64,000 nucleotides of DNA from UBA12481 sp942493265. GTDB taxonomy: Bacteria > Bacteroidota > Bacteroidia > Bacteroidales > UBA12481. Positions within the stretch are counted from its first letter, which is position 1; the number at the start of each line of letters is the position of its first letter. The notes beneath the pieces were generated by a model. The model saw only the letters and a program-made list of their open reading frames with translations, did not search any database and was not told where the DNA came from. Positions 9,052-16,794 of the stretch are shown piece after piece. The position numbers and the translations under genes are program-made. The stretch lies in the NCBI GenBank assembly GCA_942493265.1, contig OW818688.1, positions 5,208,001 through 5,272,000 on the forward strand, in the 5' to 3' direction.

Positions 9052-10014
9052 CTAATCCTTTTTTAAACATCTTATTGCCATACACTTGATTCTGTCAAGT
9101 TTGTAAAACACTTCATGCGATTCCGTCTCTCCAGTTGCTATTTCGTTTGGCAGTGTTCCACTATGCAGAATGAATGATCCCAAATAAACATGATTGTAAT
9201 CAACTCTTCTGAAGTCAGAGGCCCAGAATCCTCTGTTGGCTGACCATAAGCTCATCCAAGGATCAGATCCTCTCTCACCATAAAGAAAATGACCGTTATC
9301 CAGGTCCAGTTTTGCCAGCCCATCCTTTTTGTACAAATTAACAGCGTAATAGCTTGGAAAGCCATCAAGCAATACCTTCCACTCATTTATTGACGGAATA
9401 TACCAGCCTGGAGGACAAATACCCTGTTGATTTTCAAACTCGTAATTGATGGCTTCGCGCCAATCATATAATCCATATGCGGTATCATTAGTCCCTTGGT
9501 TAGCAAACGAGAATTGCTCGACAATACCATTGTCGGTTTGCATTTGTAAAGGATTTAATACTTTTCCATAAGTAAGATTTTCGCGCATCCACCAATAACC
9601 ACGGAACCTGGCAATGCTATAGGTTTTCCCGTCCCTGGGATCCTGCATAGTTGAAATATCCTGGTTGCGACCGAAAGTTTCAATCGTCAGCGATGCGGTG
9701 TCGGATACACCTGCGAAATTGGCAACTTCAACAATAACAACATGAATCCCGGGATTAATAAAACGATGGCTGGAGGCACTTTCGGTTCTCCATCCGGTAT
9801 CCCATGTTCCATCATTCCCAAAATCCCAGCGGTAGGAGAGTCCGGAGGAAAAACCCTGGTTATTCAGGGATTTGCCAGCATCAAATTCGAAAAGCACTGT
9901 CGTATCCCCAATGACCGGATAAGCTGTACAGATAGCTGAGGGTGGCAGACGCTCCTTTTGGCAGCCAAATGCCATTGCCAACAGGATTGAAAATAAAAAG
10001 GATAATTGTTTCAT
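9052..10014 (-). CDS. Lipoprotein with PKD-like and Fibrobacter major-paralogous domains
   Basis: A 320-residue exported protein starting at MKQLSFLF (10014). The lipobox AMAFGC ends the signal peptide. Residues of about 25-110 form a PKD-like fold (FEFDAGKSLNN, YRWDFGNDG, INPGIHVVIVEVANFAGVSD). The C-terminal half has DPRDGKTYSIARFRGYWWM, CPPGWYIPSINEW and GFWASD, which are diagnostic of the Fibrobacter succinogenes major paralogous domain. Such proteins sit on the cell surface of Bacteroidetes and Fibrobacteres; the ligand is unknown. It overlaps no neighbour and lies 48 bases after the gene upstream, so the three minus-strand genes here may form one operon. Confidence 0.8.
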   Translation of the reverse strand: MKQLSFLFSILLAMAFGCQKERLPPSAICTAYPVIGDTTVLFEFDAGKSLNNQGFSSGLSYRWDFGNDGTWDTGWRTESASSHRFINPGIHVVIVEVANFAGVSDTASLTIETFGRNQDISTMQDPRDGKTYSIARFRGYWWMRENLTYGKVLNPLQMQTDNGIVEQFSFANQGTNDTAYGLYDWREAINYEFENQQGICPPGWYIPSINEWKVLLDGFPSYYAVNLYKKDGLAKLDLDNGHFLYGERGSDPWMSLWSANRGFWASDFRRVDYNHVYLGSFILHSGTLPNEIATGETESHEVFYKLDRIKCMAIRCLKKD

Positions 10015-10062
10015 TGTAAAAATGCAGGTCAGGATAGTCCTGACCTGCAAAATTTAGATTAA

Positions 10063-10521
10063 TTACTCGATGGGTACTTCTTCAACCTGGAATAGAGACA
10101 TGTCAAACAGTACGTCGTGCATATAGTTGTCCTCAACCCATTTTGTACAGGAACCTTCAGTTGTAGCCATACCAAGACTTACCCAATCAGAAGTAGAAGT
10201 ACGTTTTACAGATACATAAACAATAGTTGAGATACAGTTTGGTCCATCGTAAAACTTCTGGTTTGTCTGGAACCACTCCGTCGATCTTGGTAAAGAGACA
10301 ATAACTTCAGACGCTTGTGTACGATAGCCTTGTTCAGTCAAAGTGGGCCCTGAAGCAATAATCTTGGCAGCATAAAAACATTGTGGATCCGTACCGATCC
10401 ACCAAGTAAGACCACTAAGTGAAACAATTGTTCCACCTGGAAGAGGAGGTGTGAAAGCCTGAAGCGAAAAGGTGCAAAGTATCATTGCCCCCAAAGCGAA
10501 TTTAAGAATGTTTGATTTCAT
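10063..10521 (-). CDS. Secreted hypothetical protein
   Basis: A 152-residue protein that I do not recognise. The ATG at 10521 gives a clean signal peptide (MKSNILKFALGAMILCTFSL) with probable cleavage after LQAF. The mature part has three cysteines (in PQCFYAAK, GPNCIST and EGSCTKWVED), Trp/Ser/Thr-rich strands and an acidic C-terminal tail. No membrane helix follows the signal, so it should be periplasmic or extracellular. It is the first of three minus-strand genes for exported proteins, which suggests a shared envelope role. The upstream DNA contains a strong hairpin at 10622-10660. Confidence 0.7.
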   Translation of the reverse strand: MKSNILKFALGAMILCTFSLQAFTPPLPGGTIVSLSGLTWWIGTDPQCFYAAKIIASGPTLTEQGYRTQASEVIVSLPRSTEWFQTNQKFYDGPNCISTIVYVSVKRTSTSDWVSLGMATTEGSCTKWVEDNYMHDVLFDMSLFQVEEVPIE

Positions 10522-10621
10522 TACATTTATGTAATTTGGTAAATAAATAGAGAAGTCCATTTTTGACAGAGATGGATTATAAGTCTTGTCTCACTGACTA
10601 AGTTAGAAGACTTAAACTCTG

Positions 10622-10660
10622 CCCCTTGGCAATGATCTGATCATTCCAAGGGGTTTTTAA
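10622..10660 (+). terminator. Orphan rho-independent terminator
   Basis: Two stacked perfect stems: CCCCTTGG pairs with CCAAGGGG, and inside it AATGATC pairs with GATCATT around a one-base loop with one bulged C. TTTTT follows on the plus strand. No plus-strand gene precedes it, so its transcript is unknown. Confidence 0.6.
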
Positions 10661-10730
10661 TTAGGTGAAGATCATTGCATCATAATAAACAGGGTTGTCC
10701 ATGGTTGTCATGTACCAAAACGCAAATATG

Positions 10731-11100
10731 ACCCGTCCGGATTTACGGAATTGGATGAAGGATTCTTTTCCACGGTCGAGTCGGAAAGCATTGGTGAAAA
10801 GAGCAAGAAATTGAAGAGGGGTGGTTGAAACGAGAAAAAATCTCCTAAGTTGGTCAGGGCCAAACCGAGAAGGTCAAGTACTCGAAGAACCAACGAAAGA
10901 ACTCTTAGTGTAAATATTTCAAAATGTGAGTGATGCCTCAAATCGAGAAAGATCAGCCTTGGATTCGCATTGAATTTAGCAACGCCAAGAGAAACCTTTT
11001 GAATGACTTTCACCATGTGGATCACACTTATTTGCAGAACTATCTGGATGAATTTACTTACCCGCTCAACAAACGGTATTCGCCCGGCTTGTATTTCTGA
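10731..11100 (+). pseudogene. Decayed IS1595-family (ISXO2-like) transposase
   Basis: Two separated pieces of a DDE transposase are recognisable. The first frame (10731-10828) reads ELDEGFFSTV and EKSKKLKRGG, equivalent to the first catalytic Asp region of ISXO2-like enzymes, and then hits TGA. A shifted frame continues with NEKKSPKLV. The second piece (10933-11100, 55 codons ending in TGA) reads NAKRNLL followed by HHVDHTYLQNYLDEFTY and LNKR, the usual C-terminal HxxxxxYLxEFxxRxNRR block of this family. The stretch between the second and third catalytic residues is missing and frameshifts are present, so the element is dead. No intact terminal inverted repeats were found. Confidence 0.7.
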
Positions 11101-11543
11101 ATTACAAGCGAATCGGGCTAAACCTAAAAAATCGATTTGGTCCCAATGCATTGGTCCGTTATTGGTTCAAAAATATTGTGGATTGAAAGGGTTACACTGT
11201 TAATCCGAGAACAGTATGAAAGGTAACCCCAAATATTCAAGTATTTTTACCCCCCCGTAATTTAGAATCATTCCAAATAAAATCCAATGATTTCGAATGC
11301 CTGAGGAAAAACGACATTCGACCGAATCACCTTCGGATCACTTTGCCTGGCACTGTACACCATTAACGGTTCACCGATTTGGCAACTTCTATTTATGTTT
11401 TGATGCGCACTTATGCTCCACAGATAATGCAAAAAAGCCCGCACTTGTACTAGGGTGCAGGCTATTGCGTTAATATGCGTTATGATCAGCGGAGAAAGAG
11501 GGGAGATGACCGGGTCACAACCAAGCTGCAAGAAAATATGTAT
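11101..11543. other. Gene-poor DNA after the transposase relic
   Basis: No supported gene is seen. The stretch contains a 41-base hairpin (11189-11229: GGGTTAC pairs with GTAACCC, inner ACTGTT with AACAGT), a run of C at about 11250, and a weaker GC-rich inverted repeat near 11436-11462. Open frames here lack family-like sequence or plausible starts. It may be further transposon debris. Confidence 0.4.
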
Positions 11544-11580
11544 AAAAAAGCCTGTAAATCGTTGATTTACAGGCTTTTTT
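11544..11580 (-). terminator. Bidirectional terminator downstream of tRNA-Pro
   Basis: A perfect 17-base stem (AAAAAAGCCTGTAAATC and its complement) around a 3-base loop, with T-runs on both strands. It starts 2 bases past the 3' end of tRNA-Pro and closes the tRNA-Ser to tRNA-Pro unit. Confidence 0.85.
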
Positions 11581-11581
11581 G

Positions 11582-11656
11582 TCGGGGTAGTAGGATTCGA
11601 ACCTACGACCCCCTGGTCCCAAACCAGGTGCGCTAACCGGACTGCGCTATACCCCG
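11582..11656 (-). tRNA. tRNA-Pro (anticodon TGG)
   Basis: A full cloverleaf is readable on the minus strand. The acceptor stem CGGGGTA pairs with TACCCCG, followed by discriminator A. The D-arm contains AGTCCGGTTAG, the anticodon stem CCTGG/CCAGG encloses TTTGGGA, so the anticodon is TGG (reads CCN proline codons), and the T-arm has GTAGG-TTCGAAT-CCTAC. CCA is not encoded. It is the second tRNA of a unit that begins with tRNA-Ser at 12238 and ends at the terminator 11544-11580. Confidence 0.95.
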
Positions 11657-11657
11657 A

Positions 11658-11707
11658 GGTGTGTGTGGGTTTGTGTGTGGGTGTGGTGTGTGTGGGTGTG
11701 GGTGTGA
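11658..11707. repeat. GT-rich arm of an imperfect inverted repeat
   Basis: About 50 bases made only of G and T with (GT)n and GGG blocks. It matches, in inverted orientation, the CA-rich tract at 12089-12147; for example GTGTGGGTTTG at 11663-11673 is the exact complement of 12132-12142. It abuts the 5' end of tRNA-Pro. Confidence 0.85.
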
Positions 11708-11715
11708 CTGCGGTG

Positions 11716-12063
11716 CTAAGATTGGCTTCGGTACATGCCTAAGAGCATTTTTGAGGCCTTCTCGTATCCCAGGTAAAATTCGTCATATTCTTCTTTCGTC
11801 AAATATCCAAGTTCTTTTGTCAGTTCAATCAGGGCAACACATTCAAAAACGCTGCCTCTTGAAATCGTATAAAAATGTTGTTTGTCTGCCGAGCTCATGC
11901 GTCCGGTTCCTTCAGCCAGATTCAACAGGCTGCTCAAACTGGCACGCTTCCACTGGTCAATGATAAAAGGATCCACCTCCTTGAGCGTCCTGATCTTCTT
12001 ATAGACCAGAAAGTTCAGCTTCTTCAACTCCTGATACAAATCCAGCTTCTCGAAATCAAACAT
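11716..12063 (-). CDS. Four-helix-bundle protein (23S rRNA IVS-type)
   Basis: A 115-residue helical protein of the family first seen encoded in intervening sequences of 23S rRNA (four helix bundle, TIGR02436-like). I start at 12063 (MFDFEKLDLYQELKKL); an upstream ATG at 12093 lies at the edge of the CA-rich repeat. Family marks are FEKLDLYQ, QWKRASLSSLLNLAEGTGR, and FYTISRGSVFECVALIEL. The biochemical role is unknown; the bundle forms homopentamers in related structures and may bind RNA. The gene lies between tRNA-Ser and tRNA-Pro, all on one strand, enclosed by complementary GT/CA tracts, a layout like that of an rRNA IVS. Confidence 0.88.
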   Translation of the reverse strand: MFDFEKLDLYQELKKLNFLVYKKIRTLKEVDPFIIDQWKRASLSSLLNLAEGTGRMSSADKQHFYTISRGSVFECVALIELTKELGYLTKEEYDEFYLGYEKASKMLLGMYRSQS

Positions 12064-12088
12064 ACTCTCAAAATTAAAGCACTTCATC

Positions 12089-12147
12089 CACACTCACTCT
12101 CACACTCACCCCCCACACCCACACTCACACCCAAACCCACACCCACT
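12089..12147. repeat. CA-rich arm of the imperfect inverted repeat
   Basis: About 59 bases of CA/CCC/CTC text, the inverted partner of 11658-11707. It begins 26 bases upstream of the four-helix-bundle start codon and ends 3 bases from the 3' end of tRNA-Ser. The two arms would pair in RNA and bring the ends of the two tRNAs together. Confidence 0.85.
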
Positions 12148-12149
12148 TC

Positions 12150-12238
<89 letters not shown>

Positions 12239-12246
12239 AAAGAGGA

Positions 12247-12281
12247 GCGGCAAAAGTAAAACTTTTACCGCATTATCCAAA
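12247..12281 (-). promoter_or_regulatory. Promoter of the tRNA-Ser / tRNA-Pro unit
   Basis: On the minus strand TTTG (12281-12278) is followed after 19 bases by TACTTTTG (12258-12251), an exact match to the Bacteroidetes -33/-7 pattern. Transcription would begin about 6-8 bases before tRNA-Ser. The same bases also form a hairpin (12247-12271, GCGG.AAAAGT with its complement), which may end floA transcription, although it lacks a T-run. Confidence 0.7.
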
Positions 12282-12284
12282 CTT

Positions 12285-13286
12285 TTATTTGATGTCTTTT
12301 GAATGATCTTGTTTTCCCGGAGGTTCGCTGATCGAATTCCTCATGTGGGTATCGGCCTCAATGTTCTTTACTTTGTAATAATCCATGATGCCGAGATTAC
12401 CGCTGCGGAAAGCTTCGGCCATAGCCAAAGGCACTTGTGCCTCAGCCTCAATTACTTTCGCCCTGGCTTCCTGAGCTTTTGCCTTCATCTCCTGTTCAAG
12501 TGCAACGGCCATTGCCCGGCGCTCCTCAGCTTTTGCCTGAGCGATATTTTTATCCGCGTTGGCCTGATCCATCATCAGTTCGGCACCGATATTTTTCCCG
12601 ACATCGATATCGGCCACATCGATTGACAGAATTTCGAAAGCCGTTCCGGCATCAAGACCTTTTTCAAGTACCGTGCGACTGATCAGATCCGGTTTTGCGA
12701 GCACATCTTTATGGGAATCAGCCATACCGATGGAGGTTACAATACCCTCGCCTACCCTGGCCAGAACAGTTTCTTCGCCTGCACCCCCAACCAGCTGCTT
12801 GATATTGGTTCGTACGGTTACCCTGGCCCTCACAATGAGTTCAATCCCGTTTTTAGCAACGGCTTTAACCGGGGGAGTATTTAAAACCTTTGGATTCACC
12901 GACATCTGAACGGCCTCCAGCACATTACGGCCGGCCAGGTCAATGGCGGTTGCCATTTTAAAGTCGAGGGCCAGGTTGGCCTTATCGGCAGAAACCAGTG
13001 CATTCACAACCAGCTGCACATGTCCGCCAGCCAGATAATGAGCCTCGAGATCGTCGCGCTTCAACTGAATACCGGCTTTTGCACTAACAATCAATGCATT
13101 CACAATGATTCTCGGTGGCACTTTTCTCCAGCGCATAAAAATCAGCTGGATCAGTGAAACCCTAACTCCGCTGATCATAGCCTGAAACCATAAGCCCAGC
13201 GGAATGATGTACATCAGTATAGCCAAACCGACAATTGAGGCGGCGATTATGCCAACCAGATAAATCATGCTTGTGTCCATAGTCAT
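12285..13286 (-). CDS. floA: Flotillin-like scaffold protein FloA
   Basis: A 333-residue SPFH-domain membrane scaffold that forms foci in functional membrane microdomains. One membrane segment (about residues 8-28) is followed by the FloA-specific SPFH region (VRVSLIQLIFMRWRKVPP, ALVSADKANLALDF, VGGAGEETVLARVGEG) and an Ala/Glu/Lys-rich coiled coil (about 240-300, NADKNIAQAKAEERRAM). Its length matches FloA orthologues. It starts one base after the nfeD stop, as is usual, because NfeD proteins partner flotillins. Two ATGs, 13286 and 13280, are equally possible. Confidence 0.95.
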   Translation of the reverse strand: MTMDTSMIYLVGIIAASIVGLAILMYIIPLGLWFQAMISGVRVSLIQLIFMRWRKVPPRIIVNALIVSAKAGIQLKRDDLEAHYLAGGHVQLVVNALVSADKANLALDFKMATAIDLAGRNVLEAVQMSVNPKVLNTPPVKAVAKNGIELIVRARVTVRTNIKQLVGGAGEETVLARVGEGIVTSIGMADSHKDVLAKPDLISRTVLEKGLDAGTAFEILSIDVADIDVGKNIGAELMMDQANADKNIAQAKAEERRAMAVALEQEMKAKAQEARAKVIEAEAQVPLAMAEAFRSGNLGIMDYYKVKNIEADTHMRNSISEPPGKQDHSKDIK

Positions 13287-13287
13287 A

Positions 13288-13758
13288 TTATTCAGTTTTA
13301 ATTTTTACAACAACAAATGAAGGTTCTATCCTGACGACCACGATGTTACTCTGCTGGTCGATGAACGGTCCCTCAGAATGGCCTTCCACACGGTATTCAC
13401 CAATCTGGACCATCCCTACCGGGCCTAATCTGGTGAGGGTAATTCCTGAATCTCCGGGTACTATGCCATGTATCGAGACTTCATTGGTTTTTGAGTCCAC
13501 CTTGGCATGCAGCGAAACCCTGTGCCAGGTTTTGGAGCGAAAAGTGAGGGCAATCACCACCCCCATGGAAATCAGAACCGCGATAAGCACCAGGGTACCG
13601 GTTGTGACTCCGAAAAGGCTGAAAGACAGGTATACCGAAACCCCCATCAGAATCAGGGCACCGATACCCGCAATACTGATACCGGGTATAACCAGCAGTT
13701 CCAGCAGGAACAGTACCAGTCCTGCCAGGATCATCAGAATAATTCCAAATAAAGTCAT
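13288..13758 (-). CDS. NfeD-family membrane protein, partner of FloA
   Basis: A 156-residue protein with about three N-terminal membrane helices (residues 4-72: LFGIILMILAGLVLFLLELL and two more) and a C-terminal OB-fold (GIVPGDSGITLTRLGPVGMV, GEYRVEGHSEGPFIDQQSNI, VVRIEPSFVVVK). This is the short NfeD form without the ClpP-like protease half. The gene directly precedes floA, and the pair is thought to tune membrane microdomains. It follows clpS by 9 bases in the same orientation. Confidence 0.88.
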   Translation of the reverse strand: MTLFGIILMILAGLVLFLLELLVIPGISIAGIGALILMGVSVYLSFSLFGVTTGTLVLIAVLISMGVVIALTFRSKTWHRVSLHAKVDSKTNEVSIHGIVPGDSGITLTRLGPVGMVQIGEYRVEGHSEGPFIDQQSNIVVVRIEPSFVVVKIKTE

Positions 13759-13767
13759 AGGGAAAAT

Positions 13768-14052
13768 TTAATCGATTGTAACCAGGAGGCCCCTGTTTGA
13801 AAGGCTCTGATACATCGGTGTAAGAGTGGTTATTTCACCTCGCTTGACGTCGCATTTACCCTGGTGATGAGTAATGAATGCGCATTGTTCGGCCTGGATC
13901 GGATCATGACCGCAAATCTCTACCAAACAATCGATTACATAGATAAAGGTATTGACATCATCATTGTATAAAACAAGGAAATGCTCCTCTCCCGAGCTGT
14001 AATTTGTTTGCTCCCGGGAATCTGGATTGTGTTTCGTAACATTTCGGCCCAT
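13768..14052 (-). CDS. clpS: ATP-dependent Clp protease adaptor ClpS
   Basis: Adaptor that binds N-degron substrates and hands them to ClpA/ClpC-ClpP. The core LVLYNDDVNTFIYVIDCLVE (a 20-residue block), then CGHDPIQAEQCAFITHHQGKC and SNRGLLVTI, match ClpS. I start at 14052 (MGRNVTKHN, 94 residues). Upstream in-frame ATGs at 14100 and 14106 would add about 18 residues without family resemblance. It is the first gene of a clpS-nfeD-floA cluster, divergent from the peroxiredoxin. The two genes share an intergenic space of less than 150 bases. Confidence 0.9.
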   Translation of the reverse strand: MGRNVTKHNPDSREQTNYSSGEEHFLVLYNDDVNTFIYVIDCLVEICGHDPIQAEQCAFITHHQGKCDVKRGEITTLTPMYQSLSNRGLLVTID

Positions 14053-14161
14053 CAGCTTGTTTTTTTTAGGGAAGGCCAAATTATACAATTTTATCGACAT
14101 AAGCACTTTAAACTGTTAATAAACTTCCAAAACACGGACAAATTCAACCCGATTAAGTGGT

Positions 14162-14169
14162 TATATTTG
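14162..14169 (+). promoter_or_regulatory. -7 promoter element of the peroxiredoxin gene
   Basis: TATATTTG matches TAnnTTTG. It lies 25 bases before the start codon, giving a leader of about 20 bases. No clear -33 element is seen. Confidence 0.5.
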
Positions 14170-14194
14170 TAGGTTAACGATAATAATTCTCACC

Positions 14195-14659
14195 ATGGAA
14201 AAGTTAAAAACAGGCGACATCGCCCCGGGATTTTCGTTTACCGATCATGAGGGTGTAAAACGCAATCTCAGTGATTATCTCGGCAGGAAAGTGATTCTAT
14301 ATTTTTATCCGAAAGATAACACCCCGGGATGCACTCTCGAGGCATGCAGTTTAAGGGACGAATACGATAATTTGCTAAACCGGGGATTCGAGGTGATCGG
14401 CGTGAGTGCAGATTCCGCTAAATCTCATGAAGGATTCAAAACCAAATTCAATCTTCCTTTTACCCTGGTATCGGATACTGACAAATCGGTTTTGAATTCA
14501 TACGGAGTTTGGGGTGAGAAAAAGTTCATGGGCAAAACCTATATGGGCATTACGCGCACAACTTTTATTATCAATGAAAATGGTTTGATTATCAACATTA
14601 TCGAGAAAGTTAATACCAAAGATCATGCAAAACAAGTTTTAGATCTGATGGAAAAGTGA
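14195..14659 (+). CDS. bcp: Thioredoxin-dependent peroxiredoxin (BCP/PrxQ)
   Basis: Reduces hydroperoxides in the cytoplasm with electrons from thioredoxin. The 154-residue AhpC/TSA protein has the peroxidatic Cys46 in YPKDNTPGCTLEAC and a resolving Cys51 five residues later, the atypical 2-Cys arrangement of BCP/PrxQ. GVSADSAKSHEGFKTKFNLP and the TRTTF-like GITRTTFIIN segment with the conserved Arg follow. It stands 61 bases upstream of recA, perhaps in the same transcription unit. Confidence 0.95.
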   Translation: MEKLKTGDIAPGFSFTDHEGVKRNLSDYLGRKVILYFYPKDNTPGCTLEACSLRDEYDNLLNRGFEVIGVSADSAKSHEGFKTKFNLPFTLVSDTDKSVLNSYGVWGEKKFMGKTYMGITRTTFIINENGLIINIIEKVNTKDHAKQVLDLMEK

Positions 14660-14720
14660 TCTCATTTCTCCATTTTTGCATGTTTTCTGCATCTATATTA
14701 CCAGCTAATTAAAATTTGAA

Positions 14721-15734
14721 ATGGAAAAAGACAATTCAATCCAGAAAGAAAAACAAAAGGCGCTGCAACTCACCATCGAGAAGTTAGAAAAGAGTTATGG
14801 CAAGGGCACCATCATGCGTATGGGCGATGATGCGATCGAGGACATTCCGACGATCCCGTCAGGCTCCATTGCATTGGATATTGCCACAGGAGTTGGAGGC
14901 TATCCAAAAGGGCGGGTAATCGAGATCTTCGGACCGGAATCGTCCGGTAAAACAACGCTGGCCCTGCATGCCATCGCCCAATCGCAGAAAGAGGGAGGCA
15001 CGGCAGCCTTTATCGATGCAGAACATGCCTTTGACCGCTATTATGCCGAAAAGCTGGGGGTAGATGTGGTCAACCTGCTGGTTTCACAACCTGACAACGG
15101 TGAGCAGGCGCTCGAAATTGCCGATCATCTCATCCGCTCGGGTGCTGTTGACATTGTGGTCATCGACTCTGTAGCCGCTCTTACGCCGAAAGCGGAAATC
15201 GAAGGAGAAATGGGTGATTCAAAAATGGGATTACAGGCCCGCCTCATGTCGCAGGCACTCAGGAAGCTGACCAGCAACATCAGCAAAACCAAGACCTGCG
15301 TGATTTTCATCAACCAGCTCCGTGAAAAGATCGGGATCATGTTCGGAAACCCTGAAACCACAACCGGTGGAAATGCATTGAAGTTTTATGCTTCCATGAG
15401 GGTGGATGTCAGGAAAATCGGACAGATCAAGGATGGAGAAGAAATGACCGGCAGCCGGACGAGAGTTAAGATTGTTAAAAACAAGGTGGCACCGCCATTC
15501 AAAAAGGCAGAATTCGACCTGGTTTATGGTTCAGGGATCTCGCGCATAGGTGAAATCATTGACCTTGGCGTAGAACTTAATATCATTAAAAAATCGGGTT
15601 CGTGGTTCTCCTATGGGGAAACCAAGATCGGTCAGGGCCGGGATTCAGTGAAACTACTGCTGGATGACAACGCCGAACTGGCTGAAGAGATTACTGTAAA
15701 AATCAAAGACGCGCTGAAACATGCTAAAGTTTAA
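14721..15734 (+). CDS. recA: Recombinase RecA
   Basis: DNA strand-exchange ATPase and SOS co-protease. In 337 residues it has Walker A GPESSGKT (71-78), FIDAEHAFDRYYAEKLGVD, Walker B-like VDIVVIDSVAAL, the L1/L2 loop region with GLQARLMSQALRKL and INQLREKIGIMFGNPETTTG, and the C-terminal FAYGETKIGQG-type segment (here SWFSYGETKIGQG). No intein or truncation. Its end overlaps the next gene by 14 bases. No LexA gene or clear SOS box is seen upstream. Confidence 0.98.
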   Translation: MEKDNSIQKEKQKALQLTIEKLEKSYGKGTIMRMGDDAIEDIPTIPSGSIALDIATGVGGYPKGRVIEIFGPESSGKTTLALHAIAQSQKEGGTAAFIDAEHAFDRYYAEKLGVDVVNLLVSQPDNGEQALEIADHLIRSGAVDIVVIDSVAALTPKAEIEGEMGDSKMGLQARLMSQALRKLTSNISKTKTCVIFINQLREKIGIMFGNPETTTGGNALKFYASMRVDVRKIGQIKDGEEMTGSRTRVKIVKNKVAPPFKKAEFDLVYGSGISRIGEIIDLGVELNIIKKSGSWFSYGETKIGQGRDSVKLLLDDNAELAEEITVKIKDALKHAKV

Positions 15735-16788
15735 TAAAGGGACTGTCATTCGGACAGCTCTTTTCATTTTTTTCCTGGCACCGGTGGTCATTACCTCCTG
15801 CAGGAATAGCGGAAATACTAAAAAAGAGGGCGATGCGGCAACTACGGTTGCCGCAATCGACTCATCCAGTTTGCTTGTGCTCGACAAACTCATCAGGGAA
15901 GATCCCAAGAGTCCGGACCTGTTCGCCCGCCGGTCGAAAGTGCATGCCGACCGGAAGAATTACACGCAGGCCCTTACGGATATTACCATCGCCCTGAAAA
16001 TGGATTCCCTGGTACCCGATTATTATATCAGTCAGGCTGAATACTATATTTTCAACGGCGAACCCAACAGTGCAAAGAAAGCGCTGAATGTTTGCATGAA
16101 AAAATTTCCGGACAATACAGATGTCATGATGAAACTGGCAGAGATCCACCTCTATATGAAAGAGTATGGTCAGGCCAAGCTCATTTTGAAAGATGTACTT
16201 CCGCTGAATGACGACCTTGCCCAGATCTATTTCATACAGGGAATGATTGCGCTGGAAACCAACGATACGCTGGGGGCAGTGAGGAATTTCCAGGTTACCA
16301 TCGATAAGGAACCGGAATACTATGCAGCCTATATTCAGGCTGGTAAAATATATTCCAACCAGGGAAATCCGCTGGCGGTGCAATACCTGCAATCGGCTAT
16401 CGATCTGCAGCCCAACATGTATGAGGCCCATTACCTGCTTGGATACTTTTATCAGGAGCACAGTGAGCTGGATCTTGCCCTTCAGCAATACGAATATATC
16501 AGTACAAAAATCGACAGCACGCAGGCTGATCCCTATTTCAATCACGGGTATATTGAAATGGTTTACCGGGCCAACTATGCCGAGGCGGCCAAATGGTTCG
16601 GGAAAGCCATCTACTGGAATCCATCCTATGCCGATGCCTGGTATAACAGGGGATTCAGCTATGAACTTGACGGCCAGCTTTCCAAAGCAAAATCAGATTA
16701 CCAGAAAGCCATGGAATTGCAGCCGAATTTCCCTTTGGCAATCAAAGGGCTGAACCGCATTGAAGACGGGAAACCAATAAAAAGATAG
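15721..16788 (+). CDS. TPR-repeat lipoprotein
   Basis: A 355-residue protein with a lipoprotein signal ending at Cys27 (VVITSC), followed by a Thr/Ala-rich linker and about eight tetratricopeptide repeats (for example AQIYFIQGMIALETNDTLGA, EAHYLLGYFYQEHSELDLAL, ADAWYNRGFSYELDGQLSKA). TPR lipoproteins act as scaffolds at the outer membrane or in the periplasm; the partner is unknown. The ATG overlaps the recA stop, so it is probably translated by re-initiation. It lies 6 bases upstream of an S9 peptidase. Confidence 0.88.
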   Translation: MLKFNKGTVIRTALFIFFLAPVVITSCRNSGNTKKEGDAATTVAAIDSSSLLVLDKLIREDPKSPDLFARRSKVHADRKNYTQALTDITIALKMDSLVPDYYISQAEYYIFNGEPNSAKKALNVCMKKFPDNTDVMMKLAEIHLYMKEYGQAKLILKDVLPLNDDLAQIYFIQGMIALETNDTLGAVRNFQVTIDKEPEYYAAYIQAGKIYSNQGNPLAVQYLQSAIDLQPNMYEAHYLLGYFYQEHSELDLALQQYEYISTKIDSTQADPYFNHGYIEMVYRANYAEAAKWFGKAIYWNPSYADAWYNRGFSYELDGQLSKAKSDYQKAMELQPNFPLAIKGLNRIEDGKPIKR

Positions 16789-16794
16789 ATTACC

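Noticed and set aside
10708..11151. A 147-residue minus-strand frame
   Set aside because: It is antisense to the two transposase fragments and its residues (long Leu/Phe/Val runs) show no family pattern.
11268..11531. An 87-residue minus-strand frame
   Set aside because: No signal, domain or start context; it lies in debris between the transposase relic and the tRNA terminator.
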